Assembly (NCBI GenBank): GCA_041481485.1
Contig: JBGPBY010000532.1
Location: 1 to 5,081, forward strand
Reading direction: 5' to 3'
DNA from: JBGPBY01 sp041481485
Lineage (GTDB): Bacteria > Acidobacteriota > Terriglobia > 20CM-2-55-15
Length of the DNA: 5,081 bases
The position numbers were made by a program, and so were the translations under genes. Below, in pieces: positions 1 to 5,081 of the stretch. Each line of letters starts with the position of its first letter. The stretch's first letter is position 1. The notes beneath the pieces are model-generated. The model had not been told where the DNA came from. It ran no database searches and saw nothing but the letters and a program-made list of their open reading frames with translations.

Positions 1-70
1 ACAATTGAACATTGAACAGTGAACAATGAACATTTCCCGAAGAAATGTTCACTGTTCAATGTTCAATTGT
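1..70. repeat. Inverted repeat built of seven-base TGAACA-type units
   Basis: The left arm (1-36) is ACAA, then four consecutive heptamers (TTGAACA, TTGAACA, GTGAACA, ATGAACA at 5-32), then TTTC. The right arm (42-70) is GAAA, then three heptamers on the opposite strand (TGTTCAC, TGTTCAA, TGTTCAA at 46-66), then TTGT. The arms are exact reverse complements except that the left arm has one extra whole unit, ATGAACA. The loop is CCGAA (37-41). As single-stranded nucleic acid this would form a hairpin of 29 bp with one seven-base bulge. It touches the window edge, so it may extend further left. It lies between genes and encodes nothing convincing. It may be a dispersed intergenic repeat or a small non-autonomous element; a terminator role is possible, but there is no U-tract. 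Confidence 0.9.
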
Positions 71-122
71 CATTTGAGGGCAGAGATCGCCCCTACAGCT
101 TTGCGACACAGGGATTCCGTCT

Positions 123-145
123 CAGCCTGTCAACGCGACAGTCTG
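123..145 (-). other. Weak hairpin downstream of the 170-622 gene
   Basis: CTGTC (127-131) and GACAG (137-141) form a perfect 5-bp stem around a five-base loop. Beyond one mismatch, CAG (123-125) pairs with CTG (143-145). It begins about 25 nt past the stop codon of the minus-strand gene, where a transcript end would be expected. No U-run follows on the minus strand, so it is not a classical intrinsic terminator and may be chance. The rest of 71-169 holds nothing else I can support, apart from a 4-bp GGGC/GCCC stem near 78-92. Confidence 0.25.
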
Positions 146-169
146 CACTATCCAGCTTGTTTTCTCCCC

Positions 170-622
170 CTATAGCTGCTGGAAATCCCGGAGTATCTCG
201 TCAGTCGTCGTTCTGTCGGAAGTCAGAGCGGTGACCGTGAAAGTTTCCCCCTCCTCCAGTTCCTGAAGGCGAATTCTTTTTCCATCCCTTAACTCAATTG
301 CATCTCTGTGGCCCGGCCCTTCGAGAAACAATTGGCGAAATATCACCGGTTCCTCATCGGAAATCCCGAGAGCGAACTGGTTCGACATCGAAATGCCCTT
401 CCAAGACAGATGTGCACCGTCAGGGATGCACACCGCACATTCACCGGAGGGCTCAATGAATTTCGAGGCGAGAAATGCAAAGAGACTCTTCGACGAATTG
501 GCGGGCTCTATATTTTGAGGTGAAGTCAATCCCTTCGATCCCGTGCTGAAGCGATGAACCACAAGGGTTTCCCCCTCGCTTGCCAAACGGTTCTCGATGC
601 CGTGCAGTGAATAGTCACACAT
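170..622 (-). CDS. Conserved protein of unknown function, MCDYS family
   Basis: This is a 150-residue protein starting MCDYSLHGIENR. I associate the opening (MCDYS, then E-G-E-x-L-V-V-H-R-F, then S-T-G-S-K-G) with conserved hypothetical proteins in Acidobacteriota and some Proteobacteria, from memory only, and no function is known to me. Other visible landmarks are an A-V-C-I-P-D-G-A segment near residues 66-73 and an acidic C-terminal third containing GHRDAIELRDGKRI. No signal peptide or membrane helix is evident, so it is probably cytoplasmic. The start was chosen because GGAAGGAG lies six bases upstream and the family opening begins exactly here. The frame stays open upstream, and a gene caller could start at 766 (198 residues), but that ATG lacks a ribosome binding site. 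It is transcribed away from the ABC exporter gene and appears to stand alone. Confidence 0.8.
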   Translation of the reverse strand: MCDYSLHGIENRLASEGETLVVHRFSTGSKGLTSPQNIEPANSSKSLFAFLASKFIEPSGECAVCIPDGAHLSWKGISMSNQFALGISDEEPVIFRQLFLEGPGHRDAIELRDGKRIRLQELEEGETFTVTALTSDRTTTDEILRDFQQL

Positions 623-628
623 ACGATT

Positions 629-636
629 CTCCTTCC
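629..636 (-). promoter_or_regulatory. Ribosome binding site fixing the start at 622
   Basis: The minus strand reads GGAAGGAG six bases before the ATG at 622. This near-ideal Shine-Dalgarno sequence favours the 150-residue product over the longer in-frame alternative beginning at 766. Confidence 0.75.
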
Positions 637-836
637 TGCGGATTCTTGGGCGCCGATGCGACAAGTAACGGCACATGCCGTACCAAGCGGCCGGAATCCA
701 AAGGCAATAGACTTCCGGCATGTCCACTTCGTTACCGAGCTGAATCGGTGGCAGTCCGTTGCTCATTTTCGGAATTAAGACGGTCTTCGGGATTCGCCTG
801 CGGACACATTGCGTTCAACCAGGCGATTTTGATGGA

Positions 837-845
837 TGGTATACT
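837..845 (+). promoter_or_regulatory. Candidate extended -10 promoter for the ABC exporter
   Basis: TGG followed by TATACT (840-845) fits an extended -10 element (TGn plus a hexamer matching TATAAT at five of six positions). No good -35 box lies at 16-18 bp, which is compatible with an extended -10 promoter. Transcription would start near 852, leaving a leader of about 18 nt before the ATG at 870, with AGGG (858-861) as ribosome binding site. The same ten-base motif, with one base changed, occurs just upstream of murJ at 3641-3650. Confidence 0.45.
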
Positions 846-869
846 TCCATATTTTACAGGGTCATCGAC

Positions 870-2660
870 ATGAAGTTACTTTATTCCTACCTGCGGCAGT
901 ACTGGCCGCTTGTCATCCTGACTCTGGTGCTGGCAACCATCAATCAGGTCTTTTCACTGCTGGACCCTTATGCGTTGCGCCGCATCTTTGACGACTACTT
1001 GTCTAAATATCAGGAGCTCTCGCGGCGCGAATTCTCTCTTGGTGTGGGCGCCTGGCTGGCGGTCATTGTCGGGACGGCTTTTGTTTCGCGAGTCGCCAAA
1101 AATTTTCAGGACTATTTCACCAACGTCATCACGCAGCGCATGGGCGCGCAAATGTATGCGGATGGCATCCGGCATTCTCTGGAACTTCCGTACACGGTAT
1201 TTGAGGATCAGAGAAGCGGCGAGACTCTCGGCAAACTTCAGAAGGCCCGATCGGACACGGAGAAGTTTCTTAACGCGGTTGTGAATGTCCTGTACCTGTC
1301 TGTTGTCGGCATTGTCGTCGTCATGATCTTTGCTGTTCTCGTTCACTGGCTGATTGCCGTGGTGTACTTTCTGACGATGCCGTTGCTTCTGTTACTCAGC
1401 TGGACCCTGAGTGCCAGAATCAAACGAGTACAAATGGAGATCTTTCGAGAGACGGCTGCCCTGGCGGGCTCCACGACCGAATCGCTGCGCAATATCGAAC
1501 TGGTGAAGAGCCTCGGGCTTGCGGGACAGGAGATTCAGCGATTGAACTCCACAACCCACAAGATTCTCCAGCTCGAGCTCAAAAAGGTGCGCTACCTGCG
1601 CAGTCTGAGTTTCATTCAGGGAACCTGCGTCAATGCCCTGCGTACCAGCATCATCGGCATGATGATATTCCTGATCTACTTCAGGAAAATTCAAGTTGGC
1701 CAGTTCCTTCAGATGTGGATCTATTCGTTTTTTGTTTTCGGCCCGCTGCAGGAAGTCGGCAACCTGATCAACACTTACCGCGAAACCGAAGTATCTCTGA
1801 ATAAAATGAATGAGATCTTTGATGCCCCGGTGGAGCCAAGGCCCGTCCATCCGCTTTCTCTGGGTCCGCTGGATCTCATTGAATTCGACAACCTGACATT
1901 CCGCCATCAATCGGCATCGACAAATGCCCTGGACGGCATTTCGTTCACGGCCGCCGTGGGAGAAACGATTGCTTTCGTCGGCCCATCGGGATCCGGTAAA
2001 ACAACGCTGGTGAAACTTCTGGTCGGACTTTACCGGCCGAAGACCGGGGATATCCGGTACGACGGCAAATCCATTAACGAGATCGACCTGGAACAACTTC
2101 GCAGCCGCATCGGATTGGTGCCTCAGGACACCCAGTTGTTTTCCGGAACCATTCGCGAGAATCTGCGGTTCGTTAATCCATCCGCCACCGATGAGGAATG
2201 TCTCGATGTGCTGAACAAGGCGGCATGTCACAGTCTGCTTGCCCGCGCGGACAAAGGGTTGGACACCGTCATCGGCGAGGGCGGTGTGAAAGTGTCCGGA
2301 GGCGAGAAGCAGCGCCTGTCGATTGCCCGCGCGCTGCTGCGGCATCCCAAGCTATTGGTATTTGATGAAGCGACGTCCTCTTTGGATTCTTTAACGGAAG
2401 AGGAAATCAACGTCACCATTCGCGATGTGTCGACGCGCAAGGACCTCATCGCCATTTTGATCGCTCATCGCTTATCGACCGTATTTCACGCGGACCGGAT
2501 TTACGTACTGGAGCGCGGCCGCATCATCGAATCCGGCACGCATGATGAATTGTTGTCGCTTAGAGGTCTCTATTATGCGATGTGGCGTCAGCAGATTGGT
2601 GAGAAGACAAATGCTTCTCCAGTGCCTCAATCCGCTTCAACAGTTCAGGTAAACGCTTGA
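870..2660 (+). CDS. ABC exporter, fused membrane and ATPase domains (MsbA-like type)
   Basis: This 596-residue half-transporter should work as a dimer in the inner membrane, using ATP to export a lipid, drug or other hydrophobic substrate. Six membrane helices lie near residues 11-33, 57-76, 136-159, 160-180, 247-272 and 277-300. The ATPase domain follows with every motif present: Walker A GPSGSGKT (371-378), Q-loop Gln419, X-loop TVIGE (466-470), signature VSGGE (475-479), Walker B LLVFDE ending in catalytic Glu500, D-loop SSLD (503-506) and switch His533. The A-loop aromatic is replaced by His346. No peptidase or substrate-binding domain is present. The start at 870 was chosen because MKLLYSYLRQ is a normal exporter beginning and AGGG sits eight bases upstream; the frame is open back to 759, but that part does not look like protein. 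The lpxD neighbour makes lipid A export tempting, but family members have varied substrates. Confidence 0.93.
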   Translation: MKLLYSYLRQYWPLVILTLVLATINQVFSLLDPYALRRIFDDYLSKYQELSRREFSLGVGAWLAVIVGTAFVSRVAKNFQDYFTNVITQRMGAQMYADGIRHSLELPYTVFEDQRSGETLGKLQKARSDTEKFLNAVVNVLYLSVVGIVVVMIFAVLVHWLIAVVYFLTMPLLLLLSWTLSARIKRVQMEIFRETAALAGSTTESLRNIELVKSLGLAGQEIQRLNSTTHKILQLELKKVRYLRSLSFIQGTCVNALRTSIIGMMIFLIYFRKIQVGQFLQMWIYSFFVFGPLQEVGNLINTYRETEVSLNKMNEIFDAPVEPRPVHPLSLGPLDLIEFDNLTFRHQSASTNALDGISFTAAVGETIAFVGPSGSGKTTLVKLLVGLYRPKTGDIRYDGKSINEIDLEQLRSRIGLVPQDTQLFSGTIRENLRFVNPSATDEECLDVLNKAACHSLLARADKGLDTVIGEGGVKVSGGEKQRLSIARALLRHPKLLVFDEATSSLDSLTEEEINVTIRDVSTRKDLIAILIAHRLSTVFHADRIYVLERGRIIESGTHDELLSLRGLYYAMWRQQIGEKTNASPVPQSASTVQVNA

Positions 2661-3606
2661 TCAAAGCTGTGGCTCGCAACCACAGTCTGTTGTCCATTGC
2701 GGGCGAGCCGGATACGATTTTTCCGGATTCCACATCTCCCGGAATTCCGGATTGCGCCGTGACGATCACGCCATCGCCGATAGTGAGATGACCTGAGACG
2801 CCAACCTGCCCGGTCAAGATGACATTGCTGCCGATTTTTGAACTGCCGGCCAAACCCACCTGGGCGCACAGCAGAGAATTTTGTCCAACGTCGGAGGCAT
2901 GTCCGACCTGAACCAGGTTGTCGATCTTCGCGCCGCGGCGAATTCGCGTTTCGCCAATGGTGCCGCGATCGATTGTGGAATTTGCACCGACCTCGACATC
3001 GTCTTCCAGAATAACGACTCCGGATTGAACGATCTTGTAGTAAGAACCGTCGCTCTGCTTTGCGTAGCCGTAACCATCGGTTCCAATCTTCACCCCATCC
3101 TGCAGAATGACTCGATCGCCGATCTGGCAATATTCGCGGACGGAAACGTGGGAGTAGGCCTTGAAACTCCGGCCGATGCGGGCTCCACGATAAATCTGAA
3201 CAAAGGGATAAAGGATGCAGTCGTCTCCGATCTCCACTTCGTCCTCGATGACGACAAACGGACCGATGGATGCATTCGCTCCTATCTTTGCCGAAGCCGC
3301 GATCTGCGCCGAAGAACTGATTCCCCTTGAAGGAACAGGAATCTGATAGAAAAGCTCAACAGCTCTCGCGAATGTCAGATATGGATTTCCACTCCGCAGT
3401 GTGGCCGGAGGGATTCTCGGAAAGTTGTTTTCGACGATAACCGCAGAAGCAGATGTAGTCCTGGCCCTGGACGCATATTTGGGATTGGAGACAAAAGTCA
3501 CATGGCCTCCTTGAGCCTCATCGATACCAGCGACGCCGCTGATTTCAATGTCGCCGTCGCCATCCAGCGAACAGCCTAAAGCCAACGCCATTTCGTTTAA
3601 CTTCAC
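2560..3606 (-). CDS. lpxD: UDP-3-O-acylglucosamine N-acyltransferase LpxD
   Basis: LpxD catalyses the third step of lipid A synthesis in the cytoplasm, moving a 3-hydroxyacyl chain from acyl carrier protein to the 2-amino group of UDP-3-O-acylglucosamine. At 348 residues it is full length. The N-terminal uridine-binding domain carries SGVAGIDEA (23-31), VSNPKYA (39-45) and PYLTFARAVELF (75-86). A left-handed beta-helix of hexapeptide repeats spans about 98-290 and includes DGYGYA (177-182). A C-terminal helix (about 308-333) follows. Catalytic His236 in VQVGH, plus Asp229 and His273, match E. coli Asp232, His239 and His276 in spacing. The start is GTG, supported by AAGGAGG seven bases upstream; the next ATG, five codons in, would be too far from it. 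The usual bamA, skp, fabZ and lpxA neighbours are absent. Its last 33 codons overlap the exporter gene on the other strand, and it diverges from murJ across 53 bp. Confidence 0.97.
   Translation of the reverse strand: MKLNEMALALGCSLDGDGDIEISGVAGIDEAQGGHVTFVSNPKYASRARTTSASAVIVENNFPRIPPATLRSGNPYLTFARAVELFYQIPVPSRGISSSAQIAASAKIGANASIGPFVVIEDEVEIGDDCILYPFVQIYRGARIGRSFKAYSHVSVREYCQIGDRVILQDGVKIGTDGYGYAKQSDGSYYKIVQSGVVILEDDVEVGANSTIDRGTIGETRIRRGAKIDNLVQVGHASDVGQNSLLCAQVGLAGSSKIGSNVILTGQVGVSGHLTIGDGVIVTAQSGIPGDVESGKIVSGSPAMDNRLWLRATALIKRLPELLKRIEALEKHLSSHQSADATSHNRDL
2666..2686 (+). terminator. Possible terminator hairpin just after the exporter stop
   Basis: CTGTGG (2667-2672) and CCACAG (2680-2685) form a perfect 6-bp stem with a seven-base loop, extended by a G-U pair (2666 with 2686). 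It begins about six bases after the exporter stop codon and is followed by a T-rich but interrupted stretch (TCTGTTGT). The position suits transcript termination. However, the DNA also encodes conserved LpxD residues (around NRLWLRATAL) on the other strand, so the pairing could be incidental. Confidence 0.35.
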
Positions 3607-3613
3607 GCCCCTG

Positions 3614-3620
3614 CCTCCTT
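3614..3620 (-). promoter_or_regulatory. Ribosome binding site fixing the GTG start of lpxD
   Basis: The minus strand reads AAGGAGG, a full Shine-Dalgarno sequence, seven bases before the GTG at 3606. The spacing is ideal for the GTG and too long (22 bases) for the downstream in-frame ATG. Confidence 0.85.
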
Positions 3621-3640
3621 GTTTGCCTCTTCAGACCAAA

Positions 3641-3649
3641 TGGTACACT
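3641..3649 (+). promoter_or_regulatory. Candidate extended -10 promoter for murJ
   Basis: TGG followed by TACACT (3644-3649) forms an extended -10 candidate. With the next base it matches the ABC exporter's upstream motif at nine of ten positions (TGGTACACTT versus TGGTATACTT). A start point about seven bases downstream would fall at 3656-3657, only three or four bases before the murJ ATG, implying a leaderless or nearly leaderless message. No convincing -35 box was found. The lpxD promoter must share or flank this 53-bp spacer, but I could not place it. Confidence 0.4.
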
Positions 3650-3659
3650 TATCGCCCGA

Positions 3660-5081
3660 ATGAGCGAACACCGCACCGTACTCCGGTCGACGTCGACGAT
3701 CAGCATCATCACTTTTTTCAGCCGGATATTCGGCTACATTCGCGATTCCAGAATCGCATTTCTGCTCGGCACCGGAGACACTGCCGATGCCTTTTCCATT
3801 GCGTACCGCATTCCGAATTTAATGCGCCGTCTGGTCGGCGAAGGAGCCATGAGCGGTGCTTTCATTCCGGTCTTTTCGTCATATCTGTCCGGCGACAAGA
3901 AAAGTGAGGCCTGGGAATTCGCCAACATCATGTTTTCTGCGGCAACCGTATTCCTGACCGTTGTGACGATTGTTGGCATCGTTCTTTCTCCGTGGATCGT
4001 GCCGCTTCTGGCCTACGGCTTCAAAGTCACACCTGGAAAACTCGAGGCGACCATCGTACTGAACCGCATTATGTTTGCGTACATCGGCTTGATCAGCATT
4101 TCAGCACTGGCTATGGCGGTGCTGAACAGCTTCAATCGCTTCGCGGCGTCCGCGTTTGCTCCGCTTGTATTGAACCTTTGCGTCATTGGTTTCTCGTTTT
4201 TGTCCGGATGGTTTTCGAGCCCTGCGATTGCAATGGCGGTCGGCGTTGTCATAGGCGGTGTCATGCAGATTGCGATTCAGATTCCAGGTCTGATTCGTTC
4301 GGGCTGGCATTTCCGCTGGATCTGGGACCTTGCGCATCCCGGCTTGCGGCGAGTGATGAGTGTGGTCGCTCCCCGGATGTTTGGAATCGGCATCGTCCAT
4401 ATCGATGTGCTGATTGGGTCTCAATTCGCCGCAGCGATGGTCGTTGGAAGTGCAGCATCGATCAACTACGCCGATCGTGTGATGGAGCTGGTTCTCGGTG
4501 GCTACGTCATCGCACTGTCCACCGCCATACTTCCGCTGCTGTCCAGGCAGGCTGTGGAAATGCGAATTACCGAACTGAAGGCTTCGCTGAATTTTGCAAT
4601 CCGGCTGGTGGTGTTTGTGACTTTGCCGGCATCGGTGGGGCTGGTGCTTTTGAGGAAGCCAATTATTCAGGTTCTGTTTGAACACGGCAACTTCACCGCA
4701 TCTTCCACGGAATTGACGGCCTGGGCATTGTTGTTCTTTGCTGTAGGACTTTCCGGATTTGCGATGGTGAAGATCATCGTCCAGGCGTTTTATGCGCTTC
4801 ACAACACGCGGGCGCCGGTGCTGGTGGCTGCTATTTCGCTGGCTCTTAATATTGTGCTGAACTTCTTGTTCTTTCATTCCCTGCGGAACGGAGGGCCTGC
4901 GCTGGCGACATCATTGTCTGCCGTGTTCGATACGGTCGCACTGACGACGCTGTTTCGATGGCGTTACGGTGCACTGGGCATGAAGAAAGTCGGCCGTTCG
5001 AGCATCAAGTTTGGTCTCGCCGCGGCTTTGATGGGAGCGGTAGCGTATTGGCTCATCCATATTCCAGGATTTTATTCAGGC
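3660..5081 (+). CDS. murJ: Lipid II flippase MurJ (MviN family), 3' end beyond window
   Basis: MurJ carries lipid II, the undecaprenyl-linked peptidoglycan precursor, from the inner to the outer face of the cytoplasmic membrane. The frame is open for 474 codons without a break and leaves the window; family members are usually about 510-530 residues. The N-terminus shows SRIFGYIRD (21-29), TADAF (41-45), RIPNLMRRLVGEGAMSGAF (50-68) and, further on, NYADR (269-273). Arg22, Arg28, Asp43, Arg56 and Arg273 correspond to E. coli Arg18, Arg24, Asp39, Arg52 and Arg270, the charged residues reported as essential in the central cavity. About 13 of the usual 14 membrane helices are visible, the last near 449-467. 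The ATG at 3660 is the only sensible start, since upstream codons leave no room. It has no Shine-Dalgarno sequence and overlaps the TGA of a seven-codon reading frame at 3640-3663. It diverges from lpxD. Confidence 0.96.
   Translation, partial: MSEHRTVLRSTSTISIITFFSRIFGYIRDSRIAFLLGTGDTADAFSIAYRIPNLMRRLVGEGAMSGAFIPVFSSYLSGDKKSEAWEFANIMFSAATVFLTVVTIVGIVLSPWIVPLLAYGFKVTPGKLEATIVLNRIMFAYIGLISISALAMAVLNSFNRFAASAFAPLVLNLCVIGFSFLSGWFSSPAIAMAVGVVIGGVMQIAIQIPGLIRSGWHFRWIWDLAHPGLRRVMSVVAPRMFGIGIVHIDVLIGSQFAAAMVVGSAASINYADRVMELVLGGYVIALSTAILPLLSRQAVEMRITELKASLNFAIRLVVFVTLPASVGLVLLRKPIIQVLFEHGNFTASSTELTAWALLFFAVGLSGFAMVKIIVQAFYALHNTRAPVLVAAISLALNIVLNFLFFHSLRNGGPALATSLSAVFDTVALTTLFRWRYGALGMKKVGRSSIKFGLAAALMGAVAYWLIHIPGFYSG

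Noticed and set aside
1..70. The inverted repeat as part of a CRISPR array or a transposon end
   Set aside because: There are no spacers between repeat units, no cas or transposase gene nearby, and no target-site duplication visible on the right side; the left flank is outside the window.
19..234. A 71-codon plus-strand frame starting inside the inverted repeat
   Set aside because: It begins in repeat DNA, has no ribosome binding site, overlaps the end of the minus-strand gene and shows no protein-like features.
1392..2345. A 317-codon open frame on the minus strand inside the exporter gene
   Set aside because: It lies antisense to a clearly conserved ABC exporter, has no recognisable domain, and its low-complexity, Arg/Gln-rich composition is typical of a shadow frame.
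2522..2547. CATCAT/ATGATG inverted repeat that could end lpxD transcripts
   Set aside because: Only six base pairs around a 14-base loop, no U-run, and it lies within conserved exporter codons, so it is probably chance.
3992..4681. A 229-codon plus-strand frame overlapping murJ
   Set aside because: It is an out-of-frame reading of murJ, rich in Cys, Arg and Ser, with no family resemblance. The murJ frame is continuous across it, so no frameshift is implied.
4101..4877. A 258-codon open frame on the minus strand inside murJ
   Set aside because: It is antisense to an intact MurJ frame with all key residues. Its His/Gln/Arg-rich translation looks like the reverse reading of hydrophobic codons.

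Overview
The window looks like chromosomal DNA from a Gram-negative bacterium. It carries lpxD (lipid A synthesis), murJ (lipid II flippase) and a type I ABC exporter, with a base composition a little above half G+C. My best guess is the Acidobacteriota: the small protein starting MCDYS resembles conserved unknown proteins I associate with that phylum, and short TGAACA-type repeats seem familiar there. This rests on memory and the assignment is tentative. I see no phage, transposase, CRISPR, tRNA or rRNA.

Layout, left to right. Positions 1-70 are an inverted repeat built from seven-base TGAACA-type units. After a short gap with one weak hairpin, 170-622 (minus) encodes a conserved protein of unknown function. 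A 247-bp divergent spacer follows, holding an extended -10 promoter candidate for the next gene. At 870-2660 (plus) is a full-length ABC exporter, with six membrane helices fused to one ATPase domain. At 2560-3606 (minus) is lpxD, whose 3' end overlaps the exporter's 3' end tail to tail by 101 bp. A 53-bp divergent spacer then leads to murJ (plus), which starts at 3660 and runs off the right edge after 474 codons.

The three large genes fit an envelope-building theme. LpxD adds the N-linked 3-hydroxyacyl chains of lipid A. MurJ moves lipid II, the peptidoglycan precursor, across the inner membrane. The exporter could flip a lipid, such as a lipid A precursor in the manner of MsbA, but its substrate cannot be read from sequence. 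They do not form one operon: the exporter and lpxD converge, and lpxD and murJ diverge.

I found no clear new multi-gene system. The points most worth a second look are the heptamer-built inverted repeat with one extra unit in one arm, the 101-bp convergent coding overlap with a hairpin just past the exporter stop, the apparently leaderless or coupled start of murJ, a histidine in the exporter's A-loop, and a glycine at the acyl-chain ruler position of LpxD.
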